This document shows positions 35,781-45,154 of a stretch of 64,000 nt of DNA, in pieces. The number at the start of each line of letters is the position of its first letter. The stretch's first letter is position 1. Source of the stretch: Pseudovibrio ascidiaceicola (lineage in GTDB: Bacteria > Pseudomonadota > Alphaproteobacteria > Rhizobiales > Stappiaceae); contig NZ_FOSK01000001.1 of the NCBI RefSeq assembly GCF_900114245.1, forward strand, positions 806,001 through 870,000, in the 5' to 3' direction. The translations under genes were made by a program, and so were the position numbers. The notes under the pieces were generated by a model that was given only the letters and a program-made list of their open reading frames with translations, searched no databases and was not told where the DNA came from.

Positions 35781-37115
35781 CTATCTCAAGTTGCCGAGGA
35801 AAGTGCCAACCGAAGAACGCAGGTCAGCAGCCTGATTGGATAAAATTTGTGCAGCATCAAGCACACCAGAGGCGGTTTTATCGGTTTCGTCTGCCGCTTT
35901 TTGCACTTGGCCGATGCTATCTGATACCTGCGTGGTCCCCAATGCAGCATCCCTGATGTTCACGGCAATGGATTGCGTTGCGATGCCTTGTTGTTCAACC
36001 GCGCTGGCAATGGCATTCGCGCTGTCGTTCATTTCCTCAATGATCACTTTGATCTCTGAGATAGCCTCTTTGGACTCGCTTGTGCTCTCCTGAATCCCAG
36101 AGATCTGATCGCTGATCTGCACAGTCGCATTCGCTGTCTGCTGAGCAAGCGATTTCACCTCATGTGCAACCACCGCAAACCCTTTGCCCAATTCACCGGC
36201 GCGCGCCGCTTCAATGGTTGCGTTGAGAGCAAGCAGATTGGTTTGCTCCGAGATTTGAGTAATCAAGTCAATGATATCACCAATCTCAATCGCCACTTGG
36301 GAAAGATGATTGACTTGCTGGAAGGCCTTCGTGGACGCTAGTGTTGCGTTGGAGGCCGTGATCGTTGTCTTATGGACCTGTTCGGCAATCTCGGAAATGG
36401 CTGTTCCCAGCTCTTCGGTTGCGGACCGCACGGCTTCAACGTTCTGAGAGGCATCCAGAGAGGCAGCGGCCACGCTGGAGCTGATCTCGTTGGTGTGCTC
36501 TGAGTTGCCAGAGAGTGACACGGCAGACCCGTGTAGCTGATCCGCAGCGCTGGCAATGGAAGACGTGACTTGGCCGACGGATCCTTCAAAATGCTCAGCA
36601 AGATCTGTCAGAAACTCTTGACGCGCTTCTTCCCCGGTCTGGTCATAAACCGCCAGTGCTAGGTCCATATCAAGCAGGATGACCTTGTTGAGGATGGCAG
36701 GCAGGTTTTTGCTTGCTCGGCTAGAGCGGGAGAACAATCCGCCGCCAGATTGCTCAAGAAGAGCTGTGTTGAGCAACGTCCCTAACCTGCTGTAAGCTCC
36801 GATATACCATTGCGGCGTCAGGCCGAGCCGCTGATGCGTTCTGCCGATCCGCTGCACGGATTGAGCATAGTCATCATCAAGCTTGCCGCTGCATATGAGC
36901 CGCCAATGCTCATGCTGCTTCTCCCGTGCATGGCGCATGTGCTCTTCATTCTTGAAAAACTTCAGAGTCTCTGGAAAGTTTCGAATGTGTCTATAAAACT
37001 CATCCAAGACCTCAGGCATGATCGCCATGATGATATCTTGGGAGTTTCCAAGTTCTTCCAATTCTGCCGAAGAAATACAGTGATACTTCAATCGATCATC
37101 GATAGTTTCGCTCAT
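35781..37115 (-). CDS. Globin-coupled methyl-accepting chemotaxis protein (HemAT-like)
   Basis: A soluble oxygen or NO sensor that signals to CheA. Residues about 10-165 form a protoglobin-type sensor with candidate proximal heme ligand His94 in GRTHQRLGLTPQWYIGAY. The C-terminal half is an MCP signalling coiled coil with the hairpin tip EQTNLLALNATIEAARAGE near 290-308. There is no membrane segment in its 444 residues. The start is ATG 37115. An FNR-like site lies in the 333 bp gap to the divergent NsrR-like gene. No che genes are nearby. Confidence 0.92.
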   Translation of the reverse strand: MSETIDDRLKYHCISSAELEELGNSQDIIMAIMPEVLDEFYRHIRNFPETLKFFKNEEHMRHAREKQHEHWRLICSGKLDDDYAQSVQRIGRTHQRLGLTPQWYIGAYSRLGTLLNTALLEQSGGGLFSRSSRASKNLPAILNKVILLDMDLALAVYDQTGEEARQEFLTDLAEHFEGSVGQVTSSIASAADQLHGSAVSLSGNSEHTNEISSSVAAASLDASQNVEAVRSATEELGTAISEIAEQVHKTTITASNATLASTKAFQQVNHLSQVAIEIGDIIDLITQISEQTNLLALNATIEAARAGELGKGFAVVAHEVKSLAQQTANATVQISDQISGIQESTSESKEAISEIKVIIEEMNDSANAIASAVEQQGIATQSIAVNIRDAALGTTQVSDSIGQVQKAADETDKTASGVLDAAQILSNQAADLRSSVGTFLGNLR

Positions 37116-37448
37116 TAAAAATCCATGCTTAATAAATCATAGTTTTCGTTTCTTTCAGTTATTACGTAAGGAAATATTGGGGTCACGAAAGAAAAAAACG
37201 CAAAAAAAGTTATTTACGCTAAGTATAGAAGATAAATTCTAATTGCCCCAGCGTAATGGTTCGGATGCGTGTAGTTGGTAATTGTATTTATATTTTGATA
37301 ACTTTTGACGGAGATCAATGTTCCCATGTGAGTACTGCTCTTTTGTAGTATATGACCGGTGTCAATCAATAAAAATAATACCCCAAATGTTTTTATTAAC
37401 TGTAATTCGATGAAGCAATTTCAGCTTTAGAGTAAGGTCGAGGTACCT
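37116..37448. other. Divergent intergenic region between globin sensor and Rrf2 regulator
   Basis: AT-rich 333 bp without a gene. It must contain promoters for both flanking genes. The one clear sequence motif is the FNR-like site at 37305-37318. Confidence 0.5.
37305..37318. promoter_or_regulatory. FNR/CRP-family-like operator
   Basis: TTGAC-GGAG-ATCAA matches the FNR/Anr/FnrL consensus TTGAT-N4-ATCAA with one mismatch. It is 131 bp before the Rrf2 start and 190 bp before the chemoreceptor start. Confidence 0.6.
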
Positions 37449-37913
37449 ATGAAATTAACTGGGATGACAGATGTAGCGGTACGCATACTGATGCTCATGG
37501 CTGTCAACCGGAGCGACAAGTGGACAATTGACCGCTTGTCTGAGGCAACCAACAGCGGGCGCCCTCAGGTCGCCAAGGTCGTGCAGATCCTAAACCGGAA
37601 AGGCTACATCAAATCCAGACGCGGGAGATTGGGTGGTCTGATGCTCGCTCATGCGCCAGCTTCTATCAATATCGGCAAACTCATCCGCAATGTTGAAGAC
37701 AACTTCGCACTGGTGGAGTGCTTTGCATGTAATCCTGCCAAACCATGCCCGCTCTCGGGTGTCTGCCGCTTCAAAGGCAAGCTGAAGCATGCGCTGAATT
37801 CTTTCATGGAAGAACTGGATGCAATCAACTTGACGCAGATTATTGAAAACGCAGATGAAATTAGGACAAGCGTTGAGGTGAACGCAGAAAGAAAGCTAGA
37901 GCTCTCTGCCTAG
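37449..37913 (+). CDS. Rrf2 family regulator, NsrR-like
   Basis: A 154-residue winged-helix DNA-binding protein. MKLTGMTDVAVRILMLMA is the Rrf2 start, and RPQVAKVVQILNRKGYIKSRRGRLGG is the recognition-helix and wing region. Four Cys are seen: Cys91, Cys94, Cys100 and Cys106. Cys91, Cys100 and Cys106 match the spacing style of the iron-sulfur ligands of NsrR (a VECF...C....C pattern), the nitric-oxide-sensitive repressor. GAGGT lies just before ATG 37449. It probably senses NO through a 2Fe-2S or 4Fe-4S cluster. No NO-detoxifying target gene is adjacent; the divergent globin sensor is the nearest candidate. Confidence 0.88.
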   Translation: MKLTGMTDVAVRILMLMAVNRSDKWTIDRLSEATNSGRPQVAKVVQILNRKGYIKSRRGRLGGLMLAHAPASINIGKLIRNVEDNFALVECFACNPAKPCPLSGVCRFKGKLKHALNSFMEELDAINLTQIIENADEIRTSVEVNAERKLELSA

Positions 37914-38109
37914 TCCGATGCAATTAAAGTGCATTTAACCAACCTGCTTTCGTGAGCATTAACCGACAAAACTCATAGTTTGGTAGTGCTCACGCCTGCT
38001 TAAGACAGTTTCGCGACAATCAGGTCTTGTTCATGAGACCTCTGTGCCCTCACGCACGAGGTTTTTGTTCATTTGGCGAATAGCAAACTGTTCGGCGCAG
38101 GCAATTTCT

Positions 38110-41028
38110 ATGAGACGAGTCCGGCACTCAATTTCTCTGAAACTAGCAATCATCTCTGTTGTCGCCATTGCTCTATCTTATTTCGCGCTAACATTTCTCG
38201 TTGTAATTCAATGGGAAAGAACGCTCCAACTCCAAAGCGAACAGCTTTCCCAAATCGCCGTAAACCAGTTCTCCACCACACTTGAACGCGATGTTGCTTT
38301 GATAAGACACCGTATTCAGTCTCAGCTATCCGAAACGGCAGCTAGTCTCTCTGCTATTGGCGAGCGCGGTGACATCGTAAAAGCTGCAGAAACACGCGTC
38401 TGGGCAGGGGATGTGAACATTCTGTCACTTGTGCAGGAAGGCACGCCGCTGGATGCCATTATCCTGCTGAACTACCGTGGCCAGATCGTTGGTGCATCCA
38501 AGCGCGCTGATCCAGGGCTAATACAGAAGCAACTTCTCAAAGTACATCTGAAACAGTCACTTAGCACTGTCTGGACACCCTCAACCGGCACAGGTCCAGC
38601 CGTCAGATACACACTGCTTCCCGCCACGCAGTTTGGCCCGCTCTTGCCGGGAGAGCCGGATGCAGGCGTCTCTCAGGTCCTCTATTCCTCACTCATAGAT
38701 CCGGGCACCCAATGGCGTGGTGCGTTGGTGGCGCAGCGCTGGTTTCCTTTCAACTCCGGCGTGATTGACGAGTACAGCAAGATCTCAGGTGCTGAGATTG
38801 CTATTTTCTATCAGGAAAAGCTGGTTGGCGCGTCTCCAAATGCGCCGGTGGAAGCCCTGCAAATGCCGGAAAACCTACGCAAACTCAAGATCCTGAACAC
38901 TGCATTTGAGTTTTGCGACAATGGCCCATCTCCCCTTGTAATCTGCGCATTCAAGCCACTGGAGGTCCTTCTGGACGCGCAGGAACGTCTACGTAATGTA
39001 GGGGAAGAAACAAGCTCTCAAACCTTTGAGCGGCTTATCGTTTTGGGCTTCACAGCCTGCCTCATCATCTTCATCGTAGCCCTGTTTGTTTCCCGCAAAA
39101 TGTCCCAGCCATTGCAACGCATTGCAGATGCTCTTTCTGATGTGGCCGGAGGGAACTTTGATGTGCGGGTGGAAGGTACCCGAAGAATGGACGAGGTCGG
39201 AGAGATCGCCCGCGCCGTCAAAGTGCTCCAAGCCTCCGCTCGCGAGCGTGACAGTTTGCGTCTCAACATTCAGCGCAAGAATAAGGAATTACGCAAGCAA
39301 GAACAGCAATTGGTGAAGCAAAATACGTTATTCGACGCGGCTCTCAACAATATGTCTCATGGGCTGTGTATGTTCGATACACAGAAAAGATTGATTGTGT
39401 TCAATCAGCGCTTTGATGACATCTTCGCTTGTGAGCAGGGTGAGGGGAAAATTGGCATGACATGGGACGAAATGGTCCAATGTATGCCGTTGGCTCAGGA
39501 GTTTTTGGAGGAAGCAGATGAAAACTCTGTCGCTCAACAGCACTGGCCCAGCTCAGTACGCAGCACCTTCACGCTTACATTGCAAAGCGAGCAGGTCATT
39601 CTGATGACACTTGAGCCGCAAGATGGCGGCGGCTGGGTTGCGATCTTCGAGGATATCACTGACAGGCAGCGCATCAGTGATCACCTGAGCTACCTCGCAA
39701 CACACGATGCCTTGACCAAACTGCCCAATCGCCTGCTGATGAATGAGCGCTTGCAAGAGATGAAACAAGCTGCCCTTGAGCAGGATGAGCACTTCGGCAT
39801 TTTGTGGCTGGACCTCGATGAGTTCAAGACCATCAACGATTCACTGGGCCATGCTGTCGGCGATAAGCTCTTGTGCCACGTCGCAAAAATCCTGCGAGAA
39901 AAGGTGTCTAACAAAGAGATGGTCGCCCGTCTCGGTGGGGATGAGTTCGCAATCCTGTCCAAGTTGCCTGCCTCCCGAGAAGACCTTGAACAGCTTGCCA
40001 AAGAAGTGCTGAAAGTCATCGCTTCTCCATGTTTCCTAGAAGGTCATGAAATCGTGGTCGCTGCGAGTGTTGGTATCGCGACATTCAGCAAGGAATATCA
40101 AAACGTGGATGAGCTTATCCGCTTTGCCGACCTTGCTTTGTATCAGGCCAAAAATGATGGCCGAAACACCTTCCGCTTCTTCGAAGATGATATGGCTGCC
40201 AAAATCAAGCAGCGCCAGACCTTGATCACTGATCTCTATAAAGCCACCGCCAACCGGGAGCTGGAGGTTTACTTCCAACCACAAGTCATACTGGCAACCG
40301 GAGAAATCTCGGGGTTTGAGGCACTACTGCGCTGGAACCACCCACGCTACGGTTTCATCTCACCATTTGAATTCATCCCATTGGCAGAAGAAACCGGTCT
40401 AATTCTGGAGATTGGGGCATGGGTGCTGGACGAAGCCTGTTCCCTAGCCGTTGGCTGGCCCAAACGGGTGAACTTGGCGGTCAACCTGTCACCGCGCCAG
40501 ATCTACTGCGAGCAGCTCTTGCCCGTTGTTGATGATGTGCTGGCCCGCACCGGTCTGGATCCTGGACGACTGGAGCTGGAAGTGACCGAAACCGTGTTGC
40601 TGGCAGATCATTTGCGCGTGCGTCAGACCTTGGCGAAGCTGCAGCAGATCGGCGTTAAGATCTCCATGGATGACTTTGGAACGGGCTACTCCTCACTGAG
40701 TACGCTCCGCCGTTTCCCCTTTGACAGGATTAAAGTCGACAGATCGTTCGTGATGAGTATGACTGAGGATGACGACTCCCGCTTCATCGTCAACTCTGTC
40801 ATAGATCTTGCAAACAGCCTGGGTATTACAACCACGGCAGAGGGCGTTGAAAGCAAAGAGATCTCAGAGCAATTGAAGGCTATGGGATGTACAGAAGCGC
40901 AGGGCTATTACTTTGGCAAACCTGCACCACCTAATCAGGCACTCTTCTGGATGTTGGAAGAAGCGCGCGGCATCACATTGGAAGCTCAGGTCAACAACTC
41001 AAAACTGACCAAGAAAGCCGCTGGTTAA
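38110..41028 (+). CDS. Membrane GGDEF-EAL protein with periplasmic sensor, HAMP and PAS
   Basis: Makes and/or breaks cyclic-di-GMP. ATG 38110 is chosen because the first helix (about 12-33) follows at once; a GTG at 38044 in frame would add 22 residues. The 973 residues run: helix 1, a periplasmic sensor region of about 270 residues, helix 2 near 305-325, HAMP, PAS (LFDAALNNMSHGLCMFD), GGDEF domain with intact GGDEF at 609-613, and EAL domain with EALLRW at 737-742 and DDFGTGYSS near 854-862. Both catalytic signatures look intact, so either activity is possible. The gene stands alone, convergent with the ferredoxin-like gene 5 bp away. Confidence 0.92.
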   Translation: MRRVRHSISLKLAIISVVAIALSYFALTFLVVIQWERTLQLQSEQLSQIAVNQFSTTLERDVALIRHRIQSQLSETAASLSAIGERGDIVKAAETRVWAGDVNILSLVQEGTPLDAIILLNYRGQIVGASKRADPGLIQKQLLKVHLKQSLSTVWTPSTGTGPAVRYTLLPATQFGPLLPGEPDAGVSQVLYSSLIDPGTQWRGALVAQRWFPFNSGVIDEYSKISGAEIAIFYQEKLVGASPNAPVEALQMPENLRKLKILNTAFEFCDNGPSPLVICAFKPLEVLLDAQERLRNVGEETSSQTFERLIVLGFTACLIIFIVALFVSRKMSQPLQRIADALSDVAGGNFDVRVEGTRRMDEVGEIARAVKVLQASARERDSLRLNIQRKNKELRKQEQQLVKQNTLFDAALNNMSHGLCMFDTQKRLIVFNQRFDDIFACEQGEGKIGMTWDEMVQCMPLAQEFLEEADENSVAQQHWPSSVRSTFTLTLQSEQVILMTLEPQDGGGWVAIFEDITDRQRISDHLSYLATHDALTKLPNRLLMNERLQEMKQAALEQDEHFGILWLDLDEFKTINDSLGHAVGDKLLCHVAKILREKVSNKEMVARLGGDEFAILSKLPASREDLEQLAKEVLKVIASPCFLEGHEIVVAASVGIATFSKEYQNVDELIRFADLALYQAKNDGRNTFRFFEDDMAAKIKQRQTLITDLYKATANRELEVYFQPQVILATGEISGFEALLRWNHPRYGFISPFEFIPLAEETGLILEIGAWVLDEACSLAVGWPKRVNLAVNLSPRQIYCEQLLPVVDDVLARTGLDPGRLELEVTETVLLADHLRVRQTLAKLQQIGVKISMDDFGTGYSSLSTLRRFPFDRIKVDRSFVMSMTEDDDSRFIVNSVIDLANSLGITTTAEGVESKEISEQLKAMGCTEAQGYYFGKPAPPNQALFWMLEEARGITLEAQVNNSKLTKKAAG

Positions 41029-41032
41029 ATAG

Positions 41033-41998
41033 TCACTCAGCAGGTTCCATCGCAGCGGCATCATCAATGGGTTCTGCCACATCATCCCACGGCTGGAAGT
41101 TTGGAATCCGCCCGTAAGTGGCTTGTGCTTCAATGAAAACATGCTCAAGGCTGGCAATAAAGTCGCGTGAGCCAGCCATATAAGCCATGTCAAACTCGGT
41201 GAGATCTGGCAACAACGCCTGCAGGGTTTCAGCGGCTCCAACACCTTGCAGGTCCGCAAAGGTCGGCTGTATGCCACGACGGTTCAGCCAGTTAAACACC
41301 TGCTGAAACTGGTCTTGTTTCAATGATTGATCCAGAATGAGCATCTTCTCACGGCGTGGCTGCCCCATGACGGAACTCAAAGCCATTGCCCAGATTGGAG
41401 GCAGACTGTTCGGTCCGGCAACCATGATCAGTGGCTCATCATCATGCCCAAGAAAGGATGAGCCATAAGGACCGGTAATGCCAACACGCCCCTTCACATC
41501 GCCTTTCTTCGCGAGCATCGCAAAAAGATCAGGAGTATTAGCCTGCTCAATGAGGAAAATCAGCGTGTTGAATTCCGTCCCTGCATCCAGCGCAAAACTG
41601 GCGAAAAGGTTCACCCGCTCCTGGCCGCGAAACTCAACATGGTAATACTGGCCCGGACGCCATGAAATCGGCTTGGTAAAACTCAGGCGCAATTCGAAAA
41701 GGTCATCTGAAACCTTCCGCACTGCAGAAACATGCCCTTTAAGCGATTGTAACTCAGAGGATGCAGGCAGTTTCAGCTCAGCATCGCCAGCAACCGTTGC
41801 TTTACAAGCAAGAACGGTGCTTTTCAGCCGCGAGCCATTGGCTTCCACCTCACCGGAAATCACGGTAACACGTGTGCTTTCACAAGTCGTATGTCCGCAG
41901 TCACACTGCAAAGCTAGTCCACCACGCTCAGCGACTTCTAAAAGAGTTTCACCAAGCTTGGCATCAATCGATCTGCCATTGATATTAAGACTGGTCAT
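41033..41998 (-). CDS. 2Fe-2S ferredoxin/FAD-NAD reductase-like protein with altered cluster motif
   Basis: Layout resembles the reductase component of ring-hydroxylating or methane/phenol monooxygenases: an N-terminal plant-type ferredoxin domain, then a flavin domain (ISWRPGQYYHVEF), then an NAD domain (LIMVAGPNSLPPIWAM, matching the GGTGLAP-like loop with changes). ATG 41998 gives 321 residues starting MTSLNINGRS. The cluster loop reads C32-D-C34-x4-C39-x2-Thr42, then C65. The third of the usual four Cys is therefore Thr, with an extra Cys32 nearby. The GGTG loop is also degenerate (GPNSLPPI). Cluster binding and NADH use are doubtful. No partner oxygenase is present. Confidence 0.82.
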   Translation of the reverse strand: MTSLNINGRSIDAKLGETLLEVAERGGLALQCDCGHTTCESTRVTVISGEVEANGSRLKSTVLACKATVAGDAELKLPASSELQSLKGHVSAVRKVSDDLFELRLSFTKPISWRPGQYYHVEFRGQERVNLFASFALDAGTEFNTLIFLIEQANTPDLFAMLAKKGDVKGRVGITGPYGSSFLGHDDEPLIMVAGPNSLPPIWAMALSSVMGQPRREKMLILDQSLKQDQFQQVFNWLNRRGIQPTFADLQGVGAAETLQALLPDLTEFDMAYMAGSRDFIASLEHVFIEAQATYGRIPNFQPWDDVAEPIDDAAAMEPAE

Positions 41999-42159
41999 GG
42001 GCACCCATGTTGCTCCGCATATGTGACGGACGTATCTACGGTTGTACAAATTATAGAACTACACGCTTATTTCCTAGGGGGAAATCTAAGTCATTCGCGA
42101 CATTAATACAATTTTAACAATTAATAGTCACCTGACTTTATCTAGTTATTTTTACGCCC

Positions 42160-42978
42160 TTAGCTCTTCTTGTAAGCCGCAATGACCAGATGACCCGGTA
42201 CTGGCTCACCCTGTTCAAAGCGAACGGTAATCGGCGAAAGATCAAGGATGGTAAAACCACTCTTCTCCAGCAGGTTCCGAACATAGCTTTCAGCATGCGC
42301 AAACCGATGGTACTTGCCCACCATGAAGTTCTGCTCGCCTAACACGTCCGCAGGAAGTGTCTCAGAAGAAAATGCAAAGATGCCGTTTGCTTCAATGTTG
42401 TCTGCAACACCGGCGAAAAACTCTTCCAGCTCGCCCATGTAGGGCAGCACATCAGTCGCGGCAATAAGGTCCCAGCGCTCTTCTTCCTCAACCTTGAGAA
42501 ACTCAACCACTTCGCCCACGTAAAGGTCGTCGTAAACTTCCTTCTCATCCGCAACTTCAACCATACCCTCGGCAATGTCTACGCCGGTTTTATGGGGCAC
42601 CAGATCATGCAGGGCTTCGCCGGAAAGGCCAGTACCGCAGCCAAGGTCCAGCAAACGTTTGAAAGGGCCAAGCTCCAGCTTCTCAATCTTGTCGCGCACC
42701 ATCAGCGGTACGGAATAGCCAAGCTGATCCACTAGAACCATGTCGAACACTTCAGCATGCTGATCAAACAGCGTACTTACATAAGCATCCGGGGCTTTGA
42801 CGGGTGCATTGCCTTTGCCCATGCTTGCCAGACGAACGGCCGCGCCACCATGATCTTCCGGATCTAACTCCAGAACTGCTTTGTAGGCTTCAGCAGCCTC
42901 GTCAAACTTGCCTGCTTTTTCCAGATCCAGAGCCCGGTTATATGCTTCGGCAAGTGCTTCGTTGTCTAGTTTTGTCAT
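42160..42978 (-). CDS. TPR-containing SAM-dependent methyltransferase
   Basis: A 272-residue cytosolic protein. The start ATG 42978 gives MTKLDNEALAEAY; a longer frame upstream is unlikely. Residues about 5-55 form one or two TPR motifs (A-x-x-x-KAGKFDEAAEAYKAVLELDP), followed by a Rossmann methyltransferase with motif I LLDLGCGTG (109-117). This resembles the predicted methyltransferases with an N-terminal TPR found in many alphaproteobacteria. No target is known. It is monocistronic, divergent from gltS. Confidence 0.87.
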   Translation of the reverse strand: MTKLDNEALAEAYNRALDLEKAGKFDEAAEAYKAVLELDPEDHGGAAVRLASMGKGNAPVKAPDAYVSTLFDQHAEVFDMVLVDQLGYSVPLMVRDKIEKLELGPFKRLLDLGCGTGLSGEALHDLVPHKTGVDIAEGMVEVADEKEVYDDLYVGEVVEFLKVEEEERWDLIAATDVLPYMGELEEFFAGVADNIEANGIFAFSSETLPADVLGEQNFMVGKYHRFAHAESYVRNLLEKSGFTILDLSPITVRFEQGEPVPGHLVIAAYKKS

Positions 42979-43141
42979 GGTGACAGTTGAGCCGCTGTAA
43001 TATTGAAATTGAAGACCTTCCTTACACAAGAAATTCTCGAAAATCTACGCAATGCATAAGGTTTTGTTGCCGCATCAGAGTAAATAAAATGGATCACCCC
43101 GATTAAAATACGCAGATCACTTTTAAACGGGAAGTGAGGTC

Positions 43142-44398
43142 ATGCTGATAGAACCAAGGCTGGTGAACAGTGAGGCCCGTATGGAAGCTGCGCAACCCGA
43201 GCTTATTGAGATTGATCCATTTACGACAATCACAATTGCAATCCTTGTTTTGTTTGTTGGGCGTGAGCTCGTTCGCAAAAATGTAGCTTTGCGAAAACTG
43301 ACGATCCCTGATCCTTTGGCAGGGGGTTTGCTGTGCGCCATTCTTGTTACTGTGCTGACAGTCTGGTGGGGTGTGAAATTCAAATTCTCGACAGAACCGA
43401 TTGATTTCTTTTTGATTTACTTCTTCGCAGCAATCGGTCTTCGTGCAAAGGTAAGTGACCTCCTGACAGGTGGCAAACCGCTTGTCATCCTCATCATCAT
43501 TTCCTCGGTATTTCTCGGCATTCAGAATTTTGTCGGTATGGGTGCCGCCAGTGTCTATGGTTACCCAGTTCACACAGGCATCATCGCCGGGTCAGTTTCG
43601 CTATCTGGCGGGGTAGGGACAACGCTGGCATGGGCGCCGATTTTTGCCTCAGAGCTTGGCGTCGCAAATGCGCAGGAAATCGGTATTGCCTGCAACACCG
43701 TTGGTATCGTGTCTGCGTGTATCATCGGTGGACCGATTGCTCAGTACCTCATGAAACGGCATAAACTGGCAGGATCTCTCAGCACAGACGAAGCTGTTGG
43801 GCAGAATTTCAAGGACGACGGTAAGCTGAACCTGCACTACTACGATGTTCTGGGCGCGGTCTTCTTCATCAACATGGCAATTTTCATCGGCTACATGATG
43901 TATCTTGGCCTACAAGAAGCTGGTGTCGTCATTCCGGTGTTCGTGCCAATTCTTGTTGCCGGTATCATCATAAACAACACAGGCCGCCTGCTGTTTCGCA
44001 ACTACGACAATGTTGGCCGCGAAAAAGGCATGGCGATGATCTCAGACATCAGCCTAGGTATCTTCCTAAGCATCGCGCTGATGACTATGGACCTGTTGGT
44101 GGTCTGGCAATTTATGGGCTTCGTCGCACTGGTGATGTCTCTGCAAATCGCACTCGCCATTGGCTACGCCCTCTTTATCGTCTTCACCTCTATGGGCAAA
44201 GATTATGATGCAGCAGTCATCGCAGCAGGTTTTGGCGGAATAGCGCTCGGTTCCACAGCCACAGCGGTGCTGAACATGACCTCCGTCACCCGCCAGTTTG
44301 GTGCATCGCCTAAAGCATTCCTCATCGTGCCACTCACCTGCGGCTTCTTTATCGACCTGATGAACACCTGGGTGATCACAAACCTGATTGCGCTCTGA
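43142..44398 (+). CDS. gltS: Sodium/glutamate symporter
   Basis: Inner-membrane Na+-coupled glutamate uptake. The 418 residues include about ten helices and the GltS repeats GGLLCAILV (first half) and GVGTTLAWAP (near 155). A 20-residue N-terminal stretch precedes the family start, so ATG 43181 (MEAAQPEL) is an alternative; the chosen ATG 43142 follows GTGAGGT. Gene context gives no further hint. No terminator is clear after the stop. Confidence 0.92.
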   Translation: MLIEPRLVNSEARMEAAQPELIEIDPFTTITIAILVLFVGRELVRKNVALRKLTIPDPLAGGLLCAILVTVLTVWWGVKFKFSTEPIDFFLIYFFAAIGLRAKVSDLLTGGKPLVILIIISSVFLGIQNFVGMGAASVYGYPVHTGIIAGSVSLSGGVGTTLAWAPIFASELGVANAQEIGIACNTVGIVSACIIGGPIAQYLMKRHKLAGSLSTDEAVGQNFKDDGKLNLHYYDVLGAVFFINMAIFIGYMMYLGLQEAGVVIPVFVPILVAGIIINNTGRLLFRNYDNVGREKGMAMISDISLGIFLSIALMTMDLLVVWQFMGFVALVMSLQIALAIGYALFIVFTSMGKDYDAAVIAAGFGGIALGSTATAVLNMTSVTRQFGASPKAFLIVPLTCGFFIDLMNTWVITNLIAL

Positions 44399-44437
44399 GC
44401 CGTATGAGGCTGGAGCTGAAAATGTCGTTTGAGAAGT

Positions 44438-44914
44438 TTAAGGTCGTACGAGCAAATACCGAGAGATAGTTGCATACGGCCCGGCCTCATAGTGCACCAA
44501 CTCCATCGTATCAGAGTTGATCATACGACCCTGCATAGTGCCTGTATCCGGGTGCTCAACAAGGGTGAGGGAAGCCCCATCCCAGCCGATCATCCCGATC
44601 ACGGGCTCTTTGGATTTTGAGACCTCGGACCGTCCATCATGATCCCGCCCGGACCCAGGACTGACCTGCCAGAAGAAGACGCCTTCCAACACCGGCCCCG
44701 TCTGCTCATCTATTCGCAAATGCGAGGGCCCGTTTTCCTGGCTTTGGATGTCTCGATGCCAATAGACCGCATCTTTCTTGATCACCACCCATTGCCCAAC
44801 CAGCTCCGGATAGTGCTGCGGTGGTTTGCCATCAATTGCAAAGGCAACAAACGTGGCACACCCCATCATCAGCGCCGCAATCGCAGCCTGAATAGGAAGT
44901 TTCCATTGCCCCAT
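44438..44914 (-). CDS. Small exported protein of unknown function
   Basis: A 158-residue protein not recognised. An N-terminal hydrophobic stretch (about 7-26) looks like a signal peptide or anchor, with possible cleavage after VAFA. The mature part is beta-rich, with a repeated pattern of short strands (LVGQWVVIKKDAVYWH, VIGMIGWDGASLTLVEH, TMQGRMINSDTMELVH), and resembles a lipocalin-like or other small barrel. Start ATG 44914 is followed directly by the hydrophobic core. It is convergent with gltS (39 bp between stops). Confidence 0.65.
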   Translation of the reverse strand: MGQWKLPIQAAIAALMMGCATFVAFAIDGKPPQHYPELVGQWVVIKKDAVYWHRDIQSQENGPSHLRIDEQTGPVLEGVFFWQVSPGSGRDHDGRSEVSKSKEPVIGMIGWDGASLTLVEHPDTGTMQGRMINSDTMELVHYEAGPYATISRYLLVRP

Positions 44915-45016
44915 TTATGCCTCCCCAACTCAACTTGAACTCACAGGGCAACACATCTCAGCCAAGACCTAAATCCCTAGGATCTGACGTGGTAGTTCAG
45001 ATCAAAGAAATCTGCC

Positions 45017-45033
45017 TATATGGAAGCAAGAGC
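45017..45033 (+). repeat. Copy A of a 17 bp near-repeat TATATGGARGCAAGAGC
   Basis: TATATGGAAGCAAGAGC occurs 121 bp before the DJ-1-like gene. A copy with one change is at 49380-49396, before the coiled-coil gene. Confidence 0.4.
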
Positions 45034-45154
45034 ATCTGTTTTGTCGTTCTCATAAGAAAGGGATAGCCAATCTTATTTCATGAACATATAGTGAACAGAA
45101 TCTATTGTAAGTGATGGCGATCAACCCGACTGATTGCTCAAAAGGATATTTGAA

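Noticed and set aside
35675-35956. A small open frame on the plus strand over the orphan terminator
   Set aside because: It runs through the terminator stem and overlaps the end of the chemoreceptor gene antisense. No start support.
37345-37362. A second FNR-like site (GACCGGTGTCAATCAA)
   Set aside because: The half-sites do not match TTGAT-N4-ATCAA in spacing or sequence.
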